DNA from: Tabrizicola soli
GTDB taxonomy: Bacteria > Pseudomonadota > Alphaproteobacteria > Rhodobacterales > Rhodobacteraceae
Assembly (NCBI RefSeq): GCF_015999335.1
Contig: NZ_JAEACP010000001.1
Location: 124,001-188,000 of the forward strand
Direction: 5' to 3'
DNA length: 64,000 bases
The translations under genes were made by a program, and so were the position numbers. Numbering within the stretch: position 1 is the first letter of the stretch; every line of letters begins with the position of its first letter. Below the pieces are notes generated by a model. That model searched no databases. It saw only the letters and a program-made list of their open reading frames with translations, and was not told the origin of the DNA. Below are positions 24,101-30,365 of the stretch, piece by piece.

Positions 24101-25544
24101 GAAAGCGCGGCATCCCCCGCGCGACATTGCGCCATTCGGTAAAGCCACGCCCCCAGAAGCGGTCATTTTCCGCAATCGCGTGGTACTGGGGCAGATAATA
24201 GGCCAGCACCTTGGCGCGTGGCGGGGCGTCTCCGGCATCGACCGGGTCGAATTCCTCGAAATATGCCCCGGGTCGTGTGGATGCGGCCTGCTCTGTCAGG
24301 ATGCGCCCCGCCATCTTGACCGGGGCGGCTGTCGGAGCGCCGGACTCGCGCCAGGGCAAGCCTAGGATCTCGGTGCCGCCACAGCGGGGCAGCGCGAGAA
24401 GCGAGCACCCGGCTCGCCGGCCCGCACGCCTCTCATGGCTTCTGGAGGCGATCGCGGAAAACTCTTCGGGCCGCGGCGCATCGGAGGCGAACAGCGCGAT
24501 GTCCAGTTGCTGGTCCGCAAACCATCCCGCAGCCGCCGCGCGGATTTCGGTCAGTTCCCCGTGGTCTATGCAAAAAGCCTCGGCCCGCAGGTACTCCAGC
24601 GCACCATGCTTGCGGTAAAGCGTATCTCGCGCCGCAATGCTGAGCGCGGTCCGCCTTTCATCGGAATAACTCCGGGACCGGCCATGCTGCACAAAGACAT
24701 CGGTGCAGACCCCGGTCCTGTATCCCGCAGCCGTCAGCCGGAAACACAAATCCTGAGTCTCGCCATAGCCTTGGCGGAAGTTCTCCAGATCAAAACCGCC
24801 CACCTCATCGTAAGCGTTGCGTGCGATCATGAAGCAGAACCCGTGCACAAGGGGCAGATCGACAAACCCGTGATCCGCGTGATTTTGCAGAAACCGATTT
24901 ACTGCGCGGAGATCAGTGCCGGCGGGCAGGATATTGGTCGCGTATAATCCCCGCGCGTTTGTGACCCGTCCGAGGCTTTGCCATGCCGCCGCATTCGACA
25001 GCGGACCCGTCAATGCGACACCGGAGCGATGTTCGAACGGATGAGACAGCGCCGCGAGCCAGCCTTCGTCGACCACGGTGTCGCTGTTCAAAACCACGAC
25101 CCGCCCGGCAGTCGAATGCTGGAATCCCAGCGCGGCAGCCCCGGTGAACCCCAGATTCTCTGGCGTGCGGAGGTAGCGCACCAGCCCGTCCTGTTGAGAG
25201 GCCAGCCAGCCCGCTGTCTCGGGCCCGGAGCAATCATCCACCAGCCAGACCCGCCCCAGATTCCCTGTCGCCGTCCGTCGCACGGACGCCAGACAGGCCT
25301 GCACATCGTCCAATGCGTCATGTACAGGCAGAACGATGTCCACCGTCGCCCCGGAAATCCCTTTGCGGCAGCCGCCTGGCGGATCCTGCACGGGCCGCGC
25401 AGCACGCCAGCCCCCCGCCATCATTCCTCCGGCCCTTATCGCCCGCCGGAAGGCCAGAACGGCATCTTGATCCGCCGGAGCGGCGGCGCAAAGCGCAGCC
25501 AGGGATTGCAGGTAGACGGCATGGGCCGCCGTGGCATCAGCCAT
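21141..25544 (-). CDS. Four-domain glycosyltransferase (GT2, WbsX-like, GT2, GT4)
   Basis: 1467 residues. Domain 1 (about 66-330) is GT2: VDIVLPVHDALDD, VWLVDDCS, VVVLNSDTVVD, and a C-terminal YGETQDLCFRLTAAGY. Domain 2 (about 444-792) is WbsX/GH99-like: AYYLPQYHAIAENDRFWG, GFTEW, WANENWTR, and the hallmark NAWNEWAEGAYLEPD. Domain 3 (about 795-1060) is a second GT2: VLPCYNHETYLPLRLASVL, IVFLDDGSDDDS, WIAETDDC. Domain 4 (about 1087-1450) is GT4 with the E-x7-E motif in AGESFPLFLLE. It has no transmembrane segment. The gene overlaps the HExxH gene by 8 bases and is followed 4 bases later by the sulfotransferase fusion. Such chains usually build O-antigen or capsule-like glycans; here it sits in a peptide-modification operon. 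Confidence 0.88.
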   Translation of the reverse strand: MADATAAHAVYLQSLAALCAAAPADQDAVLAFRRAIRAGGMMAGGWRAARPVQDPPGGCRKGISGATVDIVLPVHDALDDVQACLASVRRTATGNLGRVWLVDDCSGPETAGWLASQQDGLVRYLRTPENLGFTGAAALGFQHSTAGRVVVLNSDTVVDEGWLAALSHPFEHRSGVALTGPLSNAAAWQSLGRVTNARGLYATNILPAGTDLRAVNRFLQNHADHGFVDLPLVHGFCFMIARNAYDEVGGFDLENFRQGYGETQDLCFRLTAAGYRTGVCTDVFVQHGRSRSYSDERRTALSIAARDTLYRKHGALEYLRAEAFCIDHGELTEIRAAAAGWFADQQLDIALFASDAPRPEEFSAIASRSHERRAGRRAGCSLLALPRCGGTEILGLPWRESGAPTAAPVKMAGRILTEQAASTRPGAYFEEFDPVDAGDAPPRAKVLAYYLPQYHAIAENDRFWGRGFTEWRNVARGMPRFPGHLQPRLPRDLGFYDLAESGVMRRQIELARDAGIHGFCFYHYWFDGRRVLETPMERFLADPTLAMPFALMWANENWTRTWDGAERDVLLQQSYRTEDDEALIDDLARHFRDERYIRLGGRPLWFIYRPGHVPDCLNRVARWRDLFELRHGEAPLIFMARAFGEKDPAVFGLDGAIEFPPHGIFATAQDVTSELDLLDDRHAGAVYDYDDVTEAAIHNTRDELPLIRSVFPSWDNEARRPGHGTAVAGSTPEKFRQWLEWAVREANAHPVAGEPLLCINAWNEWAEGAYLEPDVHFGAAYLNTVSRVLHQRPADLRVTAVLPCYNHETYLPLRLASVLNQSRPPDEIVFLDDGSDDDSLKIAAEILQGGNIPYRIIAGERNSGSVFGQWLKGIDAASHDLIWIAETDDCADSGFLANLLPVFQREDVMLACGRIEAIGPDGRSRDDLEHYWQGLDHLTRDRSATLPAARLFEHDFVSRNLIANAAGAVFRKPVLTQAERDRLTSYRFAGDWYFYAMVLRGGQFAYRRLARSQFRIRETGRSRSSLFGETHLAEHRKVLSDIAAEYGLGQTAIEAHCQRLSSFFSPERLMLFRDEIAPLAKLKNQPLRICIGADSFKPGGGEKVPLQLANALRARGHYVTYLVVEDQIRIGAPSIRTELRKDIPVVSWREIQGDPAGFFRAFRFDVLNSHNVSLDLRLAAGGHELDLPLIASLHGGYESVADKIPAHGAYLSRNVTNWLYLDEKNLNPLASLGLRDAQVRPIFNALPECNSHLQDRDALRRELGLPLDAFALVIASRAISEKGWETAIEAVRKAREASARNIVIVLIGDGPEVARLSPLIRSMPWVYHLGFIEEPRRMLHAFDLGVLPSTFAGESFPLFLLECFAAGIPVLATDIGAIPRMIAAGGGGDDQLVSHRLRPAEMTDAICEKLIALLSDEARLAAARTCAVRSTHAFSMDHLVREYEAIFSEACGRIARGPSSCRPSGKE

Positions 25545-26538
25545 GATGCAAATCGCGGCTGATACTTTTCGTCAGATCCCGCACAGCCTGTTCAGCATTG
25601 GTGAAGATCGCAAGCCCGGTCGCCGTGAATCTGGCATGCGCGCGAACTACATCCGCGCCTTTTTGAAAGTTCGCGATGTCCTCGTCCCGCAACCGCCGGG
25701 CTTCTTGTCGAATGTCGTCGCCGAGCGTCGCGCTGGTGGCCACACGATGCATCGTCAACGCCATGCGGGCCGAGACATAGGCGGCATGATAGATCCCGTC
25801 CATCGGGCGTGGATCACGTCGGAGCGGCGAGGGGTAGCGGTCGGCTTCCGGGTTGAGAACCAGAGGTTCGTCCGTCGTGAAGCCGAAAAGCAACAGGTGG
25901 CTGGCCTCATGCACCAGAACCTCTGCAACCGCGAGCGGTGTCCGATGAAAGGCCGGGTTCAGGATCAGCATCCCCCAGAGCTGATAGTGGCTGCCCCCAT
26001 CGAAATGCTCGGTTGCCGATTGTGAACCCGTCGCGACCAGCACCTGTTTGACCAGTACAGAGACCTCCGCCGCCATTTCCGGCCAGCACCTGTCAAGAAA
26101 GCCCAGCCCGTCGGCCAGCCTGGTGCGGAACGCCGCGAAGATGGCGGGATCAACCGCATTGAAAAGCGAGGCCACCGAGCCGAAACGGTCGACTGCCATG
26201 TCCTGAAGCAGCGTTTTCGAAGTGTCGGACCAGCGGGTCAGGAAGTGTCGGTCGGCGGCCGTATCCACCGCAAAACCGGAAAGTACGGTACGAACGGTAT
26301 CAACATCTTCGGCCAGCGTCGCGGTGGCGAGCTGATAGTGCCGCGCGTAATCTGATGGCGAGGGGTCGTAGCCCTGTTCCAGCGCAGCGATGAACCCGGC
26401 AAGTTCCTTCACTTCGGGAAAGTCCTGCGGATCGAAGCAATCGATCAGAACACCAAGGCTTTCGCCAAGCTGCGTCCGCATGCGGTCGTCAAGAAGCCGG
26501 GCGCGTTGCGCGGAAGGCTCGATGGAGTAGCTGGGCAT
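25537..26538 (-). CDS. HExxH-motif protein, putative peptide beta-hydroxylase
   Basis: 333 residues. The C-terminal half carries LVHEASHLLLFGF (HExxH at 210-214), followed about 30 residues later by YPSPLRRDPRPMDGIYHAAYVSARM, which supplies a third candidate metal ligand His251 and Arg residues that could bind a co-substrate carboxylate. This spacing and wording match the 'HEXXH motif' proteins associated with peptide-modification systems, some of which are named alpha-ketoglutarate-HExxH peptide beta-hydroxylases. I see no signal peptide, so a secreted protease is less likely. The ATG at 26538 has GGAGG five bases upstream; a GTG at 26553 would overlap the ATP-grasp stop. It is the third gene after the short peptide gene, whose product is the obvious candidate substrate. 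Confidence 0.72.
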   Translation of the reverse strand: MPSYSIEPSAQRARLLDDRMRTQLGESLGVLIDCFDPQDFPEVKELAGFIAALEQGYDPSPSDYARHYQLATATLAEDVDTVRTVLSGFAVDTAADRHFLTRWSDTSKTLLQDMAVDRFGSVASLFNAVDPAIFAAFRTRLADGLGFLDRCWPEMAAEVSVLVKQVLVATGSQSATEHFDGGSHYQLWGMLILNPAFHRTPLAVAEVLVHEASHLLLFGFTTDEPLVLNPEADRYPSPLRRDPRPMDGIYHAAYVSARMALTMHRVATSATLGDDIRQEARRLRDEDIANFQKGADVVRAHARFTATGLAIFTNAEQAVRDLTKSISRDLHHG

Positions 26539-26549
26539 TCGGGCCTCCG

Positions 26550-27602
26550 TCACGGGTTCCGGGCAAGCATTTCGCGAACGGAAAGCGTGGGCACGGGCAT
26601 CGCCTTGCCTTCCTTAAGCTTGGCGAAGGAAGCGCGCAGACGCTGCTCGATATTCTTGTAGACCGGCTCCATGCGACCCAGGTGTTTCTTCGGCACGTTC
26701 GACGGCACGGCCATGGTCATGGCGGCATTCGCCTCGAAAAACACGAAGGATCTGTCGGAACGGACCCCAAGGTCGGCCCCCCAGAAATTCAGGGGACAGC
26801 GCCTGATCATCTCGCCGCAGATGGCACGCAGCTCCATCCAGTTGTGAAAGTCGCGCATTCTTTCGAGCAACTGGTCGATCGACCTTGTGACCCCGGCGCC
26901 GGATGACGGGCTTGTCGCGCCGCCGCTGCCGATTTGCCAGCCGCCAGATACGCCGTATTCGCGCAATGAAATGGTGTCGTCGACAAAGCAGACCCGGATC
27001 TTGACATAACGCCCGCGCTCGTCCTTGAAATCCACGAACTGGGTCATGAAGAATATTCGGCCAAGGCTCGGGAATTGCTCAAGCGGGTCCCAGTCTGCGG
27101 CAGAGCTCACTTTGACGAGACCAATGCCGGTCTGGGAAGATACGGGTCGAACCAGAACCGGGTAGGTGAATCCCTCGCGCTCGAACACTTCCCTGAAAGC
27201 ATCGGTATGAGCTACGGCAAAGCGCGCGACACGGGGCACTTCAAGCCCCTCGATACCGCCGAAGACCTTCGGCGCAAGATCACGCCGGGTCAGGGCGACA
27301 GCACGTGGGTGGTTCCAGATCGGGCATTTCTCGCCGAGGATCGCGTCAAGCTGGGCAAGACTGTCGCGATATTCGTCTATATCCGCCAAAGTATTCACGA
27401 TCCAGCGGTCCGCAAAAGAGGCTGCGAAATCACGATCCGCAAACCAGTATTCGTCCGCGTCGATTGCCAGATCCGACAATACCGGCGCCGGGAGGACGGA
27501 GCGATTCGACCATCGAATGCGAGGCGATCCATCGTTCCCCAAGAACACATCCAATTTCGCCGAATCGGGTATGCCCTTCCAGATCAATCCATCTTCGAGC
27601 AA
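26550..27602 (-). CDS. ATP-grasp enzyme, putative peptide ligase/modifier
   Basis: 350 residues with the ATP-grasp pattern: YPVLVRPVSSQTGIGLVKV (147-165) as the nucleotide-binding strand and flexible loop, with Arg152 in place of the more common Lys; MTQFVDFKDERGRYVKIRV as the central segment; and WGADLGV...FVFFEANAAMTM near 274-296, with Asp277, Glu290 and Asn292 as metal ligands. ATP-grasp enzymes activate a carboxylate as acyl phosphate and join it to an amine, hydroxyl or thiol. It follows the 33-codon peptide gene, with a hairpin between, so the peptide is the likely substrate. The start is a rare TTG at 27602 with GGGAA 8 bases upstream; an in-frame TAG just before it blocks any earlier start. 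Confidence 0.75.
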   Translation of the reverse strand: MLEDGLIWKGIPDSAKLDVFLGNDGSPRIRWSNRSVLPAPVLSDLAIDADEYWFADRDFAASFADRWIVNTLADIDEYRDSLAQLDAILGEKCPIWNHPRAVALTRRDLAPKVFGGIEGLEVPRVARFAVAHTDAFREVFEREGFTYPVLVRPVSSQTGIGLVKVSSAADWDPLEQFPSLGRIFFMTQFVDFKDERGRYVKIRVCFVDDTISLREYGVSGGWQIGSGGATSPSSGAGVTRSIDQLLERMRDFHNWMELRAICGEMIRRCPLNFWGADLGVRSDRSFVFFEANAAMTMAVPSNVPKKHLGRMEPVYKNIEQRLRASFAKLKEGKAMPVPTLSVREMLARNP

Positions 27603-27615
27603 CGTCTAATTCCCA

Positions 27616-27646
27616 TCGCATGCCCTGCATTCCGCAGGGCATGCGA
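27616..27646 (-). terminator. Perfect 13-bp hairpin between peptide gene and ATP-grasp gene
   Basis: TCGCATGCCCTGC (27616-27628) is the exact reverse complement of 27634-27646, with a 5-base loop. In the direction of transcription (-) there is no U-run after the stem, so it is more likely an RNA-processing, stabilising or partial-attenuation structure than a full terminator. It lies 28 bases after the peptide stop codon and 13 bases before the TTG start of the ATP-grasp gene. Confidence 0.75.
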
Positions 27647-27674
27647 AATTCGAACCTATTATCAAGAATGGACC

Positions 27675-27776
27675 TCAGCAGGCGCCGCCACCCTTGACGC
27701 CGATTTTATCAGCCACCGCAGCGCCGCTTTCAAGCTTGAAGCCAAGGAGCTTGGATGTGTCCGGTTTTTTGATCAT
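27675..27776 (-). CDS. Putative RiPP precursor peptide (33 residues)
   Basis: A 33-residue peptide starting MIKKPDTSKLLGFK and ending KIGVKGGGAC, with the Cys as the last residue. The ATG at 27776 is preceded by AGAGGAAC at a good distance (7 bases) and by a candidate promoter, and is the first gene of the minus-strand operon. The N-terminal part is Lys- and Leu-rich and could be the leader; the Gly-rich tail could be the core. I found no named precursor family. The case for a real gene rests on the ribosome-binding site, position, a following hairpin and adjacent ATP-grasp and HExxH genes. The upstream in-frame extension to 27929 has no ribosome-binding site and is not favoured. Confidence 0.72.
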   Translation of the reverse strand: MIKKPDTSKLLGFKLESGAAVADKIGVKGGGAC

Positions 27777-27804
27777 GTTGCAGGTTCCTCTTTTTATCCC
27801 CTCA

Positions 27805-27833
27805 GTTAAATTTACCGCCACCGATGGAGTCAA
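27805..27833 (-). promoter_or_regulatory. Candidate promoter of the peptide operon
   Basis: On the minus strand TTGACT (27833-27828) and TTTAAC (27810-27805) are separated by exactly 17 bases, close to sigma-70 consensus. The -10 lies about 28 bases before the peptide ATG, leaving a short leader with the ribosome-binding site. The surrounding 27777-28040 region holds no other gene. Confidence 0.5.
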
Positions 27834-28040
27834 AAGCGCATAAGGGTACTGGCAATATCTTTCGTTGGGCAGGGTTGCCTTCATTCGCCTTCGGAAAAGA
27901 GGCCGCAAACATGACCGGCGGCTTGCCATGACATGTCATATGCCCGTGCGGCGGCGCGGCGGATCAGGGGACCTTGAGCATTGCGAAGGCCAATCCCGTG
28001 AAACTGTCGTTCCTTTACACCCAGCCATTGCCGGTGAGGC

Positions 28041-28625
28041 TCAGGCCTCCAGCTCGGCGTCCCAGTAGAGGTAGTCCATCCAGCTGACGTGCAGGTGGTT
28101 CGGCGGGAAGCGGCGGCCGTGGGCCTGCATCTCCTCGGCGGTGGGGGTCCGAGGGGGGCGGCGGAGGTGGAGGCCGGACTGGCGCAGCGTCCGGGAGCCC
28201 TTGCGCAGGTTGCACGGAGAGCAGGCGGCGACGACATTCTCCCAGCTGGTGATGCCGCCGCGTGAGCGCGGGACGACATGGTCGAAGGTGAGATCGCCCC
28301 GCGCGCCGCAGTACTGGCAGCAGAATTCGTCCCGCAGGAAAAGATTGAAGCGCGTGAAGGCCACGCGCTTCTGGGGTTTGACGTATTCCTTGAGGACGAC
28401 GACCGAGGGTATCCTGAACTCGTGCCGCTGGCTTCGCACCACATGGTCGTATTCGGCGACGATCTGCACCCGCTCCAGCACGGCGGCCTTGATCGCCTCT
28501 TGCCAGGGCCAGAGGCTGAGCGGGTAGTAACTGAGCGGGCGGTAATCGGCGTTCAGCACCAAAGCGGGGTAATGCTTCAGCGCCGCGGGATCGCGCACGA
28601 ACTGGGTTCTGAAATCGCCGTCCAT
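28041..28625 (-). CDS. HNH endonuclease
   Basis: 194-residue HNH nuclease-like protein. The nuclease module is FCCQYCGARGDLTFDHVVPRSRGG followed by SWENVVAACSPCNLRKGSRT: two CxxC pairs for structural zinc, the His in FDHVVPRS and the Asn in WENVV. The N-terminal RPLSYYPLSLWPWQEAIKAAV is typical of a chromosomal HNH family widespread in alphaproteobacteria, often single-copy and not tied to phage. It may act in DNA repair or restriction; the role is not known. It lies upstream of the peptide operon on the same strand and marks the right side of the accessory island, with normal high-GC codon use. Confidence 0.88.
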   Translation of the reverse strand: MDGDFRTQFVRDPAALKHYPALVLNADYRPLSYYPLSLWPWQEAIKAAVLERVQIVAEYDHVVRSQRHEFRIPSVVVLKEYVKPQKRVAFTRFNLFLRDEFCCQYCGARGDLTFDHVVPRSRGGITSWENVVAACSPCNLRKGSRTLRQSGLHLRRPPRTPTAEEMQAHGRRFPPNHLHVSWMDYLYWDAELEA

Positions 28626-28879
28626 TCCGTCAAAGACTCCACGCTTTGCCCGCTGACCCGGAGGTCATGTGGGGGGCGGGGGAGTCCGCCCCGGTGCGGG
28701 AACTATATCTGGCGTTCTTGCCATGGCAACCCCCCAGCTAGTGACGGTGCCGTGAAGTTTTCCGAGATTCCTGATGCCAGAGTTCCATGACCCCGGCATG
28801 ACAACGCGCAAGACCGGAAGAAGAGCTTGCCGGATGGGCAAGAGAAACATACCATCTGGTCTGATATGGAGGTACAGGC

Positions 28880-29539
28880 ATGGCCGGTCTTCCGACGATC
28901 ACCGGATTCCGCCGCTCGCCCGATGGGGGCAGGGGGCTGGCACGCGACCTGCGGGTCCGCTGGGCGCTGGAGGAGGCCGGGCAGTCCTATGCGGTGGAAC
29001 TGCTGGACTTCGCCGAGTTGAAGTCGCACCGGCATCTGGCGCGGAATCCCTTCGGACAGATCCCGACCTATGCGTCGGAGGGGCTGGTGCTGTTCGAATC
29101 CGGGGCGATCCTCTGGCATCTGGGGCAGGAGCATCCGGTTCTGCTTCCGGCCGAGTCCAAGGCACGGGCGCGGGCGGTGATGTGGATGTTCGCCGCCCTG
29201 AACACGGTCGAGCCGCCGATCTTCGAGTCCAGCCTGGCGCGGGTGCTGGAACGCGACAGGCCCTGGTTCGCCGAGCGGCAGGAGATGCTGGAGGGACGCG
29301 TCCGCGGCGTGCTGGGGCGGCTTGCCGACCGGCTGGGGCAGGGGGAGTGGCTGGAGGCGAGGTTCTCGGCCGGCGACCTGCTGATGGTCAGCGTGCTGCG
29401 TCGGCTGGGCGGGACCGGGATCATCGAGGATTGGCCGAACCTCGCCGGCTACGTCGCGCGGGGCGAGGCGCGTCCGGCCTTCCAGCGCGCGCTGGCGGCG
29501 CAGCGGACCGAGGCGGAGGCGGTGCGCGCCCGAGGGTAG
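28880..29539 (+). CDS. Glutathione S-transferase family protein
   Basis: 219 residues. The N-terminal thioredoxin-like domain contains RVRWALEEAGQSYAVELLDF, the NPFGQIPTY turn with the cis-Pro, and LFESGAILWHLGQ, in which Glu-Ser bind the glutathione gamma-glutamyl group. The helical C-terminal domain includes the SAGDLLMVSVLRRL N-capping segment. Length is normal for a bacterial cytosolic GST. The ATG at 28880 has GGAGG at 28868-28872. The natural substrate cannot be inferred. It is divergently oriented to the HNH gene, and its 3' end faces the end of the CO-dehydrogenase-like operon. Confidence 0.9.
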   Translation: MAGLPTITGFRRSPDGGRGLARDLRVRWALEEAGQSYAVELLDFAELKSHRHLARNPFGQIPTYASEGLVLFESGAILWHLGQEHPVLLPAESKARARAVMWMFAALNTVEPPIFESSLARVLERDRPWFAERQEMLEGRVRGVLGRLADRLGQGEWLEARFSAGDLLMVSVLRRLGGTGIIEDWPNLAGYVARGEARPAFQRALAAQRTEAEAVRARG

Positions 29540-29561
29540 CCCCCGGGCGCGGTAAGAGGCG

Positions 29562-30353
29562 TCAGGCCAGCGCGGCGGCGACGGCGCGGCCGGTCAGCAC
29601 TTTCACCAGGTTGGCGCGATAGGCCTGGGTTCCGTGCAGGTCGTGGATCATCGTGCCGCTTTCCATCGCGAGACCCTTGATCGCGGCGGGAGAGAAGTCG
29701 GCCGATAGCGCGGCCTCGGCATCCTTCCAGCGGAAGACGCCGTCTTGCGACGCCCCGGTGACCGCCACCCGCACGCCGCCTGCGTATTTCGCGACGAAGA
29801 CGCCGGTCAGGGCAAAGCGGCTGGCGGGCTGGTCGAACTTCACATAGGCCGCCTTTTCCGGGATCGGGAAGACGATCGAGGTGATGATCTCGCCATCATG
29901 CAGTGCGGTGGAGAACAGGCCCTGGAAGTAGTCGTCGGCCGCGATCTTCCGGGTGTTGGTGACCACGGTCGCGCCCGAGGCGAGGACCGCCGAGGGATAG
30001 CAGGCAGCCGGGTCGTTGTTGGCGAGGCTGCCGCCGATGGTGCCCCGGTTCCTGACCGCCGGATCGCCGATGCCCCCGGCAAGGGCGGCGAGCGCCGGAT
30101 AATGCGCCTTGGCCTCGCGCGCGACCACCGCATGCGGCGTGGCCGCGCCGATGTGCAGGCCCCCGTCGCCAAGGCAGACGCCCTGCATCTCGGGGATGGC
30201 GGTCAGGCTGACCAGGGTGGCGGGCGCGGCAAGGCGCTGCTTCATCGTCGGGATCAGGGTCTGACCGCCCGAGAGCGCCTGCGCGCCCTCGTGGGAGAGC
30301 GCCTGCGCCGCATCGGCGATGGTCGAGGGTTTGACGAAGTCGAAGTTGTGCAT
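29562..30353 (-). CDS. coxM: CO-dehydrogenase-type molybdenum hydroxylase, FAD (medium) subunit
   Basis: 263-residue FAD subunit of the xanthine oxidase family (PCMH-type FAD domain, then the CO-dehydrogenase flavoprotein C-terminal domain). It shows FDFVKPSTIADAAQAL, LSGGQTLIPTMKQRL, the flavin motif GTIGGSLANNDPAACYPSAVLA and a C-terminal HDLHGTQAYRANLVKVLTGRAV. In the complex it passes electrons from the 2Fe-2S subunit to quinone or another acceptor. It is the last gene of a coxG-S-L-M order, 12 bases after coxL. The symbol is given by family; since the large subunit is form II, CO may not be the substrate. Confidence 0.85.
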   Translation of the reverse strand: MHNFDFVKPSTIADAAQALSHEGAQALSGGQTLIPTMKQRLAAPATLVSLTAIPEMQGVCLGDGGLHIGAATPHAVVAREAKAHYPALAALAGGIGDPAVRNRGTIGGSLANNDPAACYPSAVLASGATVVTNTRKIAADDYFQGLFSTALHDGEIITSIVFPIPEKAAYVKFDQPASRFALTGVFVAKYAGGVRVAVTGASQDGVFRWKDAEAALSADFSPAAIKGLAMESGTMIHDLHGTQAYRANLVKVLTGRAVAAALA

Positions 30354-30365
30354 GGGGTCCCTCCC

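Noticed and set aside
25537-26538. HExxH protein as an ordinary secreted metalloprotease
   Set aside because: No signal peptide, and the text after HEASH matches peptide-modification HExxH proteins better than known protease families; kept as an alternative only.
27777-27929. N-terminal extension of the 33-residue peptide to 84 residues
   Set aside because: It would cross the predicted promoter, has no ribosome-binding site and its codons look non-coding; the internal ATG has a good site.
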